From JAAYXS01 sp043820985 (lineage in GTDB: Bacteria > Planctomycetota > Phycisphaerae > UBA1845 > Fen-1342), in assembly GCA_043820985.1 (NCBI GenBank), contig JBDRDH010000123.1, positions 1-64,000 on the forward strand: a DNA stretch of 64,000 bases, in the 5' to 3' direction. Position numbers and translations under genes: made by a program. The notes beneath the pieces are model-generated. The model saw only the letters and a program-made list of their open reading frames with translations, was not told the DNA's origin and ran no database searches. Positions 42,929 to 52,383 of the stretch are shown piece by piece (position 1 is the stretch's first letter; each line of letters opens with the position of its first letter).

Positions 42929-45169
42929 ATGCGATCTGTCCACATCCTTCGCCTGTCCATTTACCGAGTCATCTTATGGTGCGGCGCTGCGATCGTTCTG
43001 GCCGGATTAGCCGGCTCAGCCTGTACTCGCCCACACACGCCGACGACGCCCGCCTTTTCGGGCAGCCGGCAACCGTTGACGTACGACGCGCTCTACGGCC
43101 GACAACCGGTAAGTTTTGCCGGACAGTACGCCCGTGACATGGAGTGGACGGATGATGGACAGCATTATCTGCAACGGAGCGGCGGCGAATTAGAGCGGAT
43201 CAACACGCTGACCGGGGTTGCCGTGCCGGCGGCCGAAAGACAGAGTCTGGCCGACGCCCTTGATGCTCATGAAGACTTCGGCGATCGGGACGTGCGGCGT
43301 TTCACGCGCCGCCCCAGTATTACCACGGAAGATGATTCCGCGGTGCTGTTGCAGCACGACGGACAACTCTACTTCCATCGTTACGGCGAGAGCGACCTGC
43401 GCAAACTGACCTCCGAGGATGCTGAGAGACAGGCGGTCACGCTCAGCGCGCATGGCGATGCGGTTGCGTTTGTACGTGATGGCAATTTATTCACCATCGA
43501 CACGAATACCGGAGAATCGCGTCAACTCACAAATGATGGTAATCAAAATGTACTTAACGGCCTGCTCGACTGGGTCTACCAGGAGGAAATTTACGGGCGC
43601 GGAAGATGGCGGGCACATTGGTGGCGCGACGATGCACGCTACCTGGCTTTCCTGCGCCTGGATCAATCCGGTGTGCCGAATTACTCACTCGTGGATTACA
43701 CGCCGCACATCTCCGACGTCGAGCTGACCCGCTATCCGAAAGCCGGCGCGCCGAATGCCACCGTACAACTCGGTATCGCCAACCTCGATCAGGGTACGAC
43801 GGTCTGGGTGAATCTGTCGAAGTACGACGACACTGATATCCTGATCGTGCGGGTCAGTTGGACCCCGGATGGTCACTTGCTCTTCTCCGTGCAGGACCGC
43901 GAGCAGCGCTGGCTCGAACTCAACAGCGCGGATCCGGCCACCGGACAATCGACGACACTCATCCGCGAGGAATCGCCCGCCTGGACCAATAACATTCGTC
44001 ACCCGCACTGGCTGGCGGACGGGACTTTTCTGTGGCTAAGCGAGCGTGATGGTTGGCAACATATCTACCACTGCAACCAGGACGGTGAAACTCTCCGTCG
44101 GCTGACCAGCGGCCCATGGAGCGTTCGCAGCTTGCTGGGATATGATAGCGAATCCGGCTGGGTCTACTTCACCGGCGCGCGGGATACCGTGCTGGAGGAC
44201 CACGCCTACCGGGTCAGACTCGCCGGCGGTGAAATCGAGCGCCTGACCGAGCCGGGTTTCTTCCACCAGGTCAACTTCGATCCGACTTTCAGCTACTTCT
44301 TCGACACCTTCAGCAACGTCACCACGCCGCCCCGCGTGCATTTGTGTCATAGCGATGGATCGCTACTACGCGTCATCAGTGATAATCCGGTTGACGCCCT
44401 GAGTGAATACACCTGGAGCCCGCCTGAGATCGTCCAGATACCCAACGATAACGGCGACATGCTGAACGCCCGCATCATCCGCCCGCCGAACTTTGATCGC
44501 GCGCGAAAGTATCCGGTCTGGTGCGAGATCTACGGCGCGCCGCATAGTCCCATGGTGCGTAACCGCTGGAATGGTCGCGATTTGTTCCCGCAATACCTGG
44601 CGCAACAGGGGTATATCGTCTGGGCCTGCGATCCCTACTCGGCGACCGGGACCGGAGCCTGCGCCGACTGGCAGGCATATAAGCGCCTGGGGCAGACCGA
44701 GCTGGCTGATATTGAAGCCGGCCTGCGCTGGCTGATCGATCAGGGCTACGCCGACCCGGAGCGTATTGGGATCGGTGGTTATAGCTACGGCGGCTATATG
44801 GTGTCATACGCTCTGACACATAGCACCATGTTCAAGCTGGGTATCGCGGGCGCGCTGGTCTCGGATTGGCGTAATTACGACACAATCTACACCGAGCGTT
44901 ACATGCAAACCCCGGAGCATAACCCCGAGGGATATGAGCAAGCCTCGGTCACGAACGCCGCGGGTGATTTACATGGCCGCCTGCTGATCGTGCATGGCAT
45001 GCTGGATGACAACGTGCATTTTCAAAACACCATCCAGCTTATCAATGCGTTGCAGCAACACGACAAAATGTTCGATCTGATGGTTTATCCGCGCGATCGA
45101 CACGGCCTCGGCTACGGTGGCCAGCATTACCGCGACCTGCGGATCAGGTACATCCTGGATAATCTGTAG
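42929..45169 (+). CDS. Dipeptidyl peptidase IV-like serine peptidase (S9B)
   Basis: 746 residues from ATG 42929 (GGAG 10 bases upstream; a GTG at 42845 adds 28 residues). A hydrophobic N-terminus with AGLAGSAC suggests export and possibly a lipid anchor. Residues 50-480 form the DPP-IV type beta-propeller, including DWVYQEEIYGR with the Glu pair that binds the substrate N-terminus. The alpha/beta-hydrolase has GGYSYGGYM (catalytic Ser about 619), GMLDDNVH (Asp about 694) and DRHG (His about 725). It likely releases Xaa-Pro dipeptides from imported or surface peptides. Confidence 0.9.
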   Translation: MRSVHILRLSIYRVILWCGAAIVLAGLAGSACTRPHTPTTPAFSGSRQPLTYDALYGRQPVSFAGQYARDMEWTDDGQHYLQRSGGELERINTLTGVAVPAAERQSLADALDAHEDFGDRDVRRFTRRPSITTEDDSAVLLQHDGQLYFHRYGESDLRKLTSEDAERQAVTLSAHGDAVAFVRDGNLFTIDTNTGESRQLTNDGNQNVLNGLLDWVYQEEIYGRGRWRAHWWRDDARYLAFLRLDQSGVPNYSLVDYTPHISDVELTRYPKAGAPNATVQLGIANLDQGTTVWVNLSKYDDTDILIVRVSWTPDGHLLFSVQDREQRWLELNSADPATGQSTTLIREESPAWTNNIRHPHWLADGTFLWLSERDGWQHIYHCNQDGETLRRLTSGPWSVRSLLGYDSESGWVYFTGARDTVLEDHAYRVRLAGGEIERLTEPGFFHQVNFDPTFSYFFDTFSNVTTPPRVHLCHSDGSLLRVISDNPVDALSEYTWSPPEIVQIPNDNGDMLNARIIRPPNFDRARKYPVWCEIYGAPHSPMVRNRWNGRDLFPQYLAQQGYIVWACDPYSATGTGACADWQAYKRLGQTELADIEAGLRWLIDQGYADPERIGIGGYSYGGYMVSYALTHSTMFKLGIAGALVSDWRNYDTIYTERYMQTPEHNPEGYEQASVTNAAGDLHGRLLIVHGMLDDNVHFQNTIQLINALQQHDKMFDLMVYPRDRHGLGYGGQHYRDLRIRYILDNL

Positions 45170-45639
45170 CGGGGAATACATGCCCCTGCCTCGCCGACCG
45201 AATGCGCAACGCCAGCAAGCGCCCAATCCGAGCCCGAAGCGCCAGCGAGGGTTGAAGTAAGGATTCAGAGTTCAGGGTTCAGTTAGAAGGAGGGTGCCAT
45301 GGCCAAGCTGTAAGCGCGGCCATGTCTGTTGGCTGGTCCTTACATGCCCGCGCCTCAGGGCTTGGGCATGGCACTCGCGTTGAGGGTTCGGGGTTCGGAG
45401 TTCAGTTGTTAGCCGCCTTTGCCAAGCTAGTAGCGTAACCATGTTTGGGAGTTTAATTGGGAACCCGCTCGCTGGCGCTCGGGGCTCTGATTGGGGGCGC
45501 TGCCATGCCTATGGTCAATTATCTCATGCCCGCGCCTCAGGGCTTGGGCATGGCACCCGCGCCGGCCGGTGGGGGTTCCAAATCCAACCAGTGATCGGCT
45601 AGGGGACACAAATCTTGAATATAGGTAGAATGCGCGCCA
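45170..45639. repeat. Repeat-filled gap
   Basis: A 32-base element CATGCCCGCGCCTCAGGGCT...GGGCATGGCAC occurs at 45343-45374 and 45525-45556; its ends CATGCCC and GGGCATG pair. CAATCCGAGCCCGAAGCGCC (near 45223) is the phrase found in the 31.6-kb tandem repeat. The AT-rich end, TTGAATATAGGTAGAAT near 45613, may be the promoter of the next gene. Confidence 0.65.
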
Positions 45640-46512
45640 ATGGGAGAGCATAACAATCAAAACGATACTGAACGGCCCGCTGCGTTCGATGGTGCGGACC
45701 GCTTAGCCCCCCTGCCGGAGGGGATGTTCTGCCCGCAATGCGACTACGACCTGCGCGGCCTGACCAGCGAGCGCTGCCCCGAGTGCGGTTTCGCGCTGGC
45801 CGGCGTGCGAAGCGGGGAGTCGAACATACCCTGGGTTCAGCGCGCAGAAACCGGGAGATTACGCGCCTACTGGCGGACGGTGGCGCTGGTCACGCTACGA
45901 CGCAAGGCATTTTATGCGGAGTTTCTACGACCGGTGAGCTACCCGGACGCACGCTCGTTTCGCCGGATGACAATATTGCATCTCTACGTCCCGCTGTTGA
46001 TCGCCAGCATCATCGCTCTGGTGTATTCCTGGAACGAAGCAGTGGATACTCTTGGCGGGCTGACAATCCCTACCGCCATTGCGACCCAGGTAGCGCTGGT
46101 GCTAGCGTTGCTTGCCATGACAGCAATACCGCGTTATTTCCTGCATCCGGAATACTGGCCAGTCGAAAAACAGAACCGGGCGATCGCGCTGAGCTACTAC
46201 ACCTCCGCAGTACTGCTATGGTTTCCGATCATAACGGCCCTGCTGGGCGTGGGATGTCTGATCTGGCCAAGCAGCTCGGACGCGTTACCGATGTTCCTAC
46301 TGCTAAGCGCGGGGGTCGGCGGCTTGGTACTGCTCAAGTGGTGGTTCGACGTGCTGAGTCTGGCGCGTCGTGCTCTGCGGGCAAGACTGTGGCGGCTGTT
46401 GCTGATCGTGATCGGTGTGCCGCTAGCCTGGGTGGTCGTGGCCGGGCTGCTGCTCGTCGGTATCCCCGGGATCGTCCTGTACATCGGCGTCATAGTCAGC
46501 AGTCTGTGGTGA
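45640..46512 (+). CDS. Zinc-ribbon multi-pass membrane protein
   Basis: 290 residues. N-terminal zinc ribbon FCPQCDYDLRGL...RCPECGF (about 30-51), frequent in Planctomycetota, then about six hydrophobic segments (LYVPLLIASIIALVYSW, TQVALVLALLAMTAI and others). Function unknown. Its last 90 bases overlap the 3' end of a convergent gene on the other strand. Confidence 0.8.
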   Translation: MGEHNNQNDTERPAAFDGADRLAPLPEGMFCPQCDYDLRGLTSERCPECGFALAGVRSGESNIPWVQRAETGRLRAYWRTVALVTLRRKAFYAEFLRPVSYPDARSFRRMTILHLYVPLLIASIIALVYSWNEAVDTLGGLTIPTAIATQVALVLALLAMTAIPRYFLHPEYWPVEKQNRAIALSYYTSAVLLWFPIITALLGVGCLIWPSSSDALPMFLLLSAGVGGLVLLKWWFDVLSLARRALRARLWRLLLIVIGVPLAWVVVAGLLLVGIPGIVLYIGVIVSSLW

Positions 46513-48066
46513 ATTGGCGGGGTGATCCTTGGTGCGCTCTTCCCGCGGCGGTTTCTGCCCGTCGAGATAGAAGGGCAAGTCCATCCAGCCATATCGCATA
46601 TCTTCGGGGGAAGTGTACTCATATCCGCTATCGTCTTTGCCGTTGCGCCCAATGCTATACAGAAGTGGCCATCTTCGGTCCGGCGCGTATCGCAGCGGTT
46701 CTCCGTTCGGCATGAATGGATCTTCCGGCACAGTATCAATGTAGTCAGGTGTGAGTTCGGCCAGCAATGCCGGTCGGTGGCCACGATCGAGCTCGTAGAG
46801 TCGTAGCGCAAGCGCCGTTGCGGCGAGCCGCCGTCGGGCAATCGTCTGATAGTGCCTCTGAAGCATATCCGTCGGATCAGAGAAATTCCCCAAACAGGAT
46901 ATCTGACATCTAATTCTGCGCTCAAACTGCGACTGAAGGCTGAGAGGGGATGGCGCCAGATCCAACGCCTCTGGCCAATTCGGCGCGTTTCCGGCCAAGT
47001 GCAGTGCCGTCCAATGATCGGTTAACACAATCGCATCTAAGATGAAGAGTGGTTCAAGTACCCAACGCACAGGTGCTTCCCACCTTGCGCCAGCACTCGG
47101 TGGCATCAAGTTGCCCAACAGGAATGTGCATTCCCCTGCTCGGATTGCCTGCAAGGTATCGAGAGTGATCACGCGTTCGCTGAGTATCGCATACTGCCAC
47201 CCGAGACGATGCGGCTCGTCGTTGAGCAATTCGGCGATCAAAGCCATGACCTGATTCCGCGAGGCGGGCTCCGCGGCTTCTCCGGCGCATGCGCTTCCAG
47301 TGTCGCCAATTGTCAATGTCGCTGTAATGCGCTCGACGCTGGTGACTGTCAGGCCGCTTGTGCCAGTTGCTACAAGATAGGGCAACATTAAACCGCGAGG
47401 GCTGCAGAGGTGTTTGCCAACGGCAAGTGCATCACGCAGCAACTCCACTGCGTGAGCGTCCTCACCGTACGCATGGTGAAAATCCGCCGCACCGCAAGCC
47501 AGTTTCGCAAGGTTGCGCTCAGCGACCAGCGAATAGCGTGGCAGGTTGAGAATCAGTGGTGAGCGAAGCTCGATGCCCCAGTTGGCCGCAGCACATCGCC
47601 GTGCCTCCCGCATCAATCGGAGCGTCTCGGCGTTTGCGTCTAGCAGTCGTCTGACAGCGTCGGCCTCGGTGGTGAGCAAATTGGGGTAATAATCCGGCAT
47701 CGCGAGAGCGCCTACGCTGATCTGCTCCGGGTCACCATATATATACGTTACATCCTGATCGATTGTCTCGACCAATGCTGCGTGCGCACGCTTGTAGTAT
47801 TCGGCTGCATTTTCTTCGTCGGCGACCTCAGGTTCCACGATATCCTCGATCAACACCGGATATCCGGCGGCGCGGTATTCGGCGATTTTGGCTTGCAGGC
47901 GGCGGTTGGCTTCGCAGCCCCAGGCTAGGCGGAGGAGGATCATCGATGCGATGATTACGCCGGCGGTGAGGAGTGAGCGCTTTAGGGTGCGCCAGCGTGG
48001 CGGCATCGGCGGCCGGTTGTTGGTGTGCTCGCGGTGGGCGTTGGCAGTGGAGTCGGCGGTGGTCAT
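46423..48066 (-). CDS. Membrane-anchored hypothetical protein
   Basis: 547 residues from ATG 48066. One membrane segment (SLLTAGVIIASMILLRLAWG), then a long helical, Ala-rich region. The end has YIDTVPEDPFMPNGEPLRYA and LLYSIGRNGKDDSG, a pattern shared by many planctomycete proteins and pseudopilin-like tails (VPxDPFxGxPLxY...YSVGxNGxDDGG). The final 35 residues are Asp/Pro/Gln-rich and lie in the overlap with the convergent zinc-ribbon gene. Function not recognised. Confidence 0.72.
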   Translation of the reverse strand: MTTADSTANAHREHTNNRPPMPPRWRTLKRSLLTAGVIIASMILLRLAWGCEANRRLQAKIAEYRAAGYPVLIEDIVEPEVADEENAAEYYKRAHAALVETIDQDVTYIYGDPEQISVGALAMPDYYPNLLTTEADAVRRLLDANAETLRLMREARRCAAANWGIELRSPLILNLPRYSLVAERNLAKLACGAADFHHAYGEDAHAVELLRDALAVGKHLCSPRGLMLPYLVATGTSGLTVTSVERITATLTIGDTGSACAGEAAEPASRNQVMALIAELLNDEPHRLGWQYAILSERVITLDTLQAIRAGECTFLLGNLMPPSAGARWEAPVRWVLEPLFILDAIVLTDHWTALHLAGNAPNWPEALDLAPSPLSLQSQFERRIRCQISCLGNFSDPTDMLQRHYQTIARRRLAATALALRLYELDRGHRPALLAELTPDYIDTVPEDPFMPNGEPLRYAPDRRWPLLYSIGRNGKDDSGYEYTSPEDMRYGWMDLPFYLDGQKPPREERTKDHPANSPQTADYDADVQDDPGDTDEQQPGHDHPG

Positions 48067-48547
48067 GGGTGAGAGTGTCGCACGCGGTCGTGCGGGCGGC
48101 AAGGTGTTGGGGGAAATGGGATTCGGATTGGGGACAGAACCGCCATGACGCCAAGAGCGCCAAGGACGCCAAGGGATGAAATAGAGTTAGGACTAGGAAG
48201 TACACTTGGATCCTTGAATCCTGGGACCCTGGGATCCTGGCCTAAACCCTCGCTGGCGCTTCGGGCTCTGATTGGGCGCTGGCTGGCGCCACGCGTTCAG
48301 AACTTTGGGGGAGTCTGCATGGCTATAGGTCACTGAACCCTGAATCCTGAATCCAGAATCCTTACACCGGCCGCTACATCTGCTTAGTGTCTTCGTGGCT
48401 TGGTGGTGAGCTTCGCCGGCCTACGTGGGGATTCTATCTGGCCTGATTATGGCTCGACAATGGGGGGTGATTTGTGGAAAATACTGGTTGGAACAGTTCG
48501 CGACATGGGAATTGTCCACTTCAGCAGGGAATCAGCGGGGTGCTTCG
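48067..48547. other. Gap with dispersed-repeat fragments
   Basis: No gene. CCTCGCTGGCGCTTCGGGCTCTGATTGGG (in pieces from 48247) is the reverse orientation of the CAATCCGAGCCCGAAGCGCCAGCG phrase. Short repeats of GGATCCTTGAATCC...GGGATCCTGG lie at about 48209-48240. Confidence 0.5.
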
Positions 48548-49720
48548 ATGCCGCTCGTTGCTTGTCCGGGATGCAAGACACGCTACAAGGTACCCACCAC
48601 CGCCGCCGGTAAACGGACCAAGTGCCGTAAGTGTGGCAAGACCTTTCAAGTCCCCACGGCGGCGGCGACGGCCAAGCCAACACCGCCCAAAAAGGAAACC
48701 ACGCCGATCGATCTGGATGACGTTTTCTCCAACCTGTCCGCCCTGGCCAGTGGCGAAGCCTTAGGTGTGGCCCCCATCACTCCAGCTTCGAGCACGACAG
48801 CCGCCGGTGGCTACAGCGTCGAATTAGCCGCCCGGCAAGCTGGTGTGGTAACGGCGGTCGCGGCGGATGTCGAGCCACCCGGCTTTATGACGACGGGTGT
48901 TAGCTACGTGCGCTATCTGGCGGCAATTGGCAAGAGCCTGGTATTCCTACGGAAGCCCGGCAACATCCTGACCTTCATCATGCTCTGGCTGCTGCTCGCC
49001 GCGCGCGAGATGATGCAGATGGCGTGTTACATAGCTCCGTTGGTCTCGGGGCCATACTTCTTCGGGGCCGGCGCGTTCATCATCACCGGCTGGTATATGG
49101 CGTTCAAGATGACCCTGGTGACGTGGGCGGCGGGTGGAGACGATGAACTGCCGCCCCTGGCCGCGGAGGATGGCTTCTGGGATGGCGTCATCATTCCCTT
49201 CTTCCGCATGTTGGCGACTTACGTGTTTGCGTTGCTACCGTTTGTGATCTACTTAATTACGTTACAGAGAAGCATATATTCCGCCTATTACGCGAGTGAG
49301 AGTGATTTTGGTCTGGGAGGCACGCCCGTGCCGGCCATGGTCTCCATCGTGATCCTGTTAGCGCTGTTGTTACTGGGCTGTTTCATCTGGCCAATGATGG
49401 TGCTGGTGGTTTCCTGCGGCGAGAGTGTCAAGGCGCTGTTCCAGTTGGACCTGATCCTGGCGACGATATTCAAGACGTTACCGGCGTACCTGCTGACTGT
49501 GATTGCCGTCTATATCACGTTCGTGGGCCAGCTCGTGACCACCGCGTATATCGCGACCCGCCTGGGACAGCCGATCATATGGTCCCAGGACTGGACGGCC
49601 ATCCTGGTGATACCGAGTTTGCTAGTGGGTGTGCGGTTGTTCTTCGATATCGTGGCCATGCGAGCCATCGGTTACTACTACTGTTACTTCAAGCACAAGT
49701 TCGCGTGGTCCTGGGGGTAG
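48548..49720 (+). CDS. MJ0042-type zinc-ribbon membrane protein
   Basis: 390 residues from ATG 48548. Residues 3-38 form a zinc ribbon, ACPGCKTRYKVPTTAAGKRT then KCRKCGKTF. A Pro/Ala/Thr linker follows, and then about six membrane segments in the style of Yip1/DUF4013 proteins (GNILTFIMLWLLLAAREM, VSIVILLALLLLGCFIWPMM). Function unknown; such proteins are widespread in Planctomycetota. The frame upstream to 48425 is unconserved. Followed by a repeat and then a DUF1963 gene. Confidence 0.8.
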   Translation: MPLVACPGCKTRYKVPTTAAGKRTKCRKCGKTFQVPTAAATAKPTPPKKETTPIDLDDVFSNLSALASGEALGVAPITPASSTTAAGGYSVELAARQAGVVTAVAADVEPPGFMTTGVSYVRYLAAIGKSLVFLRKPGNILTFIMLWLLLAAREMMQMACYIAPLVSGPYFFGAGAFIITGWYMAFKMTLVTWAAGGDDELPPLAAEDGFWDGVIIPFFRMLATYVFALLPFVIYLITLQRSIYSAYYASESDFGLGGTPVPAMVSIVILLALLLLGCFIWPMMVLVVSCGESVKALFQLDLILATIFKTLPAYLLTVIAVYITFVGQLVTTAYIATRLGQPIIWSQDWTAILVIPSLLVGVRLFFDIVAMRAIGYYYCYFKHKFAWSWG

Positions 49721-49775
49721 TGCTGGTATGACAGAAACCGCGGAGAGCGCGGAGAACACTAAGAATATGAAAGCA

Positions 49776-49858
49776 TGGGTGGCCCACCTCTTCAGAGGTG
49801 GGGGACACGAATGGGCCAGTGATTCGCGTTCCCCACGGCTGAAGCCATGGGCCACCCA
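49776..49858. repeat. 83-base dispersed element, copy 2
   Basis: Same ends (TGGGTGGCCC, GGGCCACCCA) and length as 42608-42690. It ends 27 bases before the start of the DUF1963 gene, and the gene's frame would run into it if translated from the ATG at 49847. Confidence 0.88.
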
Positions 49859-49885
49859 ATCAGCGAAGCACAAGAGGTTCGTACG

Positions 49886-51049
49886 GTGAACACCAGAAAC
49901 CTTATCTGTTGGGCAGTCGTGCTGGTCGGCTATCTCGGATTGCTCTTCTGGGGCACCACGCGGCCGATCAAGATGGAGCGCTGGCAGAAAACGACTTGGT
50001 CACGGATGTGGACTCGGCTCGACCAGGCACGTTTGCCGGGACAGATACCCGAGGAAACCGAGGAGGAGAATCCACCGCCGCCCCCGATCCCGGCGACGAT
50101 GACCAGAGAGCAGGCCGAAGAGGTGATTAAGGTCTCCGCGCTCGTGAACCATGCCGGAGCCATCATTCCGCGCCTGCGGCCCGCGGTACGAGTTTCACCC
50201 TGGCCGGTGGAAGATTTGGATGATCTGGAACCGGGGGCCTCGCGGTTCACGGCGCCGCCGGACGTCCCGGTGGATTTCGACTGGCCGTGGTTCAATGGCG
50301 AACCGCTGACCTTGGTTGCCCAGCTCAATATGGCGGAGGTGCTGGAGCACGACTTGACGCAACGCCTGCCGGAGAGCGGGTGGCTGTGCTTCTTTTACGC
50401 CGACAACGTGAAACCACCGCCGTTGGGTATGAGTCCTGCGGATCGTGACGCCTGGCGGGTGGTGTATTTCAACGGGGACCCCGAAAGTCTCAAGCGGATG
50501 AATCCTCCCCAGCCAGCGTCGGATAAATATCCGCCATGCTTTGTGCGTTTCTGGCAGGAATGGACGCTGCCGGATTTGACCGAAGAGCCGGACCTGATCT
50601 GGGAGAAACAGCTACTGTACTTCTATGGCGACTTGTGTACGGCCTTGACCGGCCGGCCGGAGGAATCTGGTTGGCACCATCTGCTGGGGTATGCACAAAA
50701 CGTGGGTGGGCCGATGCCGCCGGTGTGCGAGTTGGTATCTCAGGGTGAGACGGTTACGTACGAGACGGATTTCGACGATCCAAAGATCAAGGCCAGGATC
50801 AAAAACGCCGACGAGTGGGTTCTGCTGTTCCAGGTGGAACTCGATTCCTTAATGACAATGGGTGTGAAGACCGAGGATACGCTGGATTCGCTCTGGGGCA
50901 TGTATGGCGCGACCGGGCGTATTTATTACTGGATCCGCGCGGATGATTTGAAGAAGCGTGATTTCAGCAAGGTCTGGATGCTGCGTCAGGGGTATTATAA
51001 GGATGAGTGGGAAGAAGAATACGAGGACGACGAAGACGACGGCGACTGA
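49886..51049 (+). CDS. DUF1963 (YwqG-like) membrane-anchored protein
   Basis: 387 residues from GTG 49886 (AGAGG 7 bases upstream). An N-terminal membrane segment (LICWAVVLVGYLGLLFW) is followed by a DUF1963 domain: LTLVAQLNMAEVLEHDL, LPESGWLCFFYADN, HHLLGYAQNVGGPMPP, WVLLFQVELDS, GRIYYWIRADDLKKRDFSKV. The last residues are a run of Asp/Glu. YwqG-like proteins have no known biochemical role; some are linked to polymorphic toxin immunity. An alternative ATG at 49847 would take its first codons from the 83-base repeat. Confidence 0.8.
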   Translation: MNTRNLICWAVVLVGYLGLLFWGTTRPIKMERWQKTTWSRMWTRLDQARLPGQIPEETEEENPPPPPIPATMTREQAEEVIKVSALVNHAGAIIPRLRPAVRVSPWPVEDLDDLEPGASRFTAPPDVPVDFDWPWFNGEPLTLVAQLNMAEVLEHDLTQRLPESGWLCFFYADNVKPPPLGMSPADRDAWRVVYFNGDPESLKRMNPPQPASDKYPPCFVRFWQEWTLPDLTEEPDLIWEKQLLYFYGDLCTALTGRPEESGWHHLLGYAQNVGGPMPPVCELVSQGETVTYETDFDDPKIKARIKNADEWVLLFQVELDSLMTMGVKTEDTLDSLWGMYGATGRIYYWIRADDLKKRDFSKVWMLRQGYYKDEWEEEYEDDEDDGD

Positions 51050-51144
51050 CATCCCCGGCCGGCTCAACAGCTTTTAGAGCAATTCGATCGACACCGGTTA
51101 ATAGACGCGCCTGTGTATGTTCGATATCTTCTCAACAAGGACTG

Positions 51145-51259
51145 TTCGCCCGCGTTCATAGCACGACAGTCAGTGGCATTGAGAATCTGCCCCGCTAAGT
51201 GGCGGTCAATGTGACCGGGCGCGGTTAATATTGCCTTGGCGGCTTCAAGGAGGAACAGA
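51145..51259 (+). pseudogene. Degenerate 5' fragment of comM
   Basis: FARVHSTTVSGIENLPR, stop, VAVNVTGRG matches the start of the intact ComM at 53368 (FARIHSMALSGIEALPCEVE then VDVTGRG) residue for residue, with an in-frame TAA at 51196 replacing a Cys codon. After a gap equivalent to about 36 residues, a shifted frame reads AVNIALAASRRN, comparable to INLAPADIRKE of ComM. The remnant runs into the ribosome site of the GNAT gene. Confidence 0.7.
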
Positions 51260-52363
51260 ATGGCGGAGGAGGTATGCCTGCACGTTGTCAGCAAAGCCGA
51301 ATTCGGCGCGGGTAAGATACGCCCGGACTGGGAAGATCCGGAGCAGATGACAGCGGCTTCGCCGCACGTGCGACGCATGCTGCTGGACAATCCGCTTAGC
51401 AAGAGCGCTGACGATCCAGTACGGATATATGTGACCGTCGGCTCGCGGCTCGCGGGGCGGTTGAGCGTGGTGATGGGCGAGATGCTGGTAAAGGGGGAAC
51501 CACTATCCGTAATCTGGGGTTCCAATCTGCTGGTCTCGCCAGACTTTCGCGGGATGGGCCTGGGAACGAAGCTTGTCAACTGTTGGAGCCAACTGCATCA
51601 CACCGTGGCGGGCTGTGGGGCTAATCCGGCCGCGATGGCGATCTATCGCAAGCTCGGGTGGATCGTGTTTTCTACACCGAGTTACTTCCTAGTGTGTCAC
51701 AGCCGCAAGTTTGTGGCCGGATATTTACGCGCGCGCGCCGCGGCCGCCGTGGTGTCTCCAGTCGTCGATACACTTTTGGCCAGTCGCCGCGGTCTGGGTC
51801 GGCTCTTCAGGGGAGCTTCAACACGGGGGCTCGGCGCGGAACTTGCTGAGTCCATGCCGTCCGATTTCGATGTGTTACTAGCGCGCCAGTTGGCTCCGGT
51901 CGTGACACATCGCTCGGCGACCTGGATCAACTGGCTGCTTAAGTCAGGCGCGGACGATGAACAACGCGATTACCGGCTGTATTTCGTACGGAATGCCCGG
52001 GGAGGGACAGTCGGGTACTTCATGCTGCAACAAAGATGCCTGCCGCTGATTGGCAAGCGTTTCAAGGACGTCACGATCGGATCGCTAAAAGAGTGGGGTA
52101 TTTTCGACGATCAGCAGGTTGATGCTTCGGCGCTGGTCTTGCTCAGTATACGTGCCTCTTTGGCCTGGGGCGCGGATGCCGTGCAGATTCAGATGTCCGG
52201 CGATGACGTGGCGCGCGTCATGCACAAAGTGGGATCGAAAGTCAGAGATGATCTGATGGTTGTTCTCAACGCCGTGCCACCCAGCCCGCTGGCTAACCAG
52301 GAATATCAGATCCAGGGGAATTGGCGCTTCACGCCTTCGGAAGGCGATGGTTTCTTTGTTTGA
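51260..52363 (+). CDS. GNAT-family acetyltransferase
   Basis: 367 residues; AGGAGG (51248-51253) lies 6 bases before ATG 51260. GNAT motif A is visible in SNLLVSPDFRGMGLGTKLVN (R/QxxGxG/A as RGMGLG) and motif B in ANPAAMAIYRKLGW. A second, C-terminal GNAT-like half (from about residue 200: SATWINWLLK, GTVGYFMLQQ, ALVLLSIRASLAWGADAV) is weaker. It precedes a polysaccharide deacetylase gene by 20 bases, so it probably acylates a sugar or peptide in exopolysaccharide synthesis. Confidence 0.75.
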   Translation: MAEEVCLHVVSKAEFGAGKIRPDWEDPEQMTAASPHVRRMLLDNPLSKSADDPVRIYVTVGSRLAGRLSVVMGEMLVKGEPLSVIWGSNLLVSPDFRGMGLGTKLVNCWSQLHHTVAGCGANPAAMAIYRKLGWIVFSTPSYFLVCHSRKFVAGYLRARAAAAVVSPVVDTLLASRRGLGRLFRGASTRGLGAELAESMPSDFDVLLARQLAPVVTHRSATWINWLLKSGADDEQRDYRLYFVRNARGGTVGYFMLQQRCLPLIGKRFKDVTIGSLKEWGIFDDQQVDASALVLLSIRASLAWGADAVQIQMSGDDVARVMHKVGSKVRDDLMVVLNAVPPSPLANQEYQIQGNWRFTPSEGDGFFV

Positions 52364-52383
52364 AGCGATAAGGTTCTGAAGGT

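Noticed and set aside
45220..45560. Small ORFs suggesting a toxin-antitoxin pair
   Set aside because: All lie within dispersed repeats, lack ribosome sites and show no family features.
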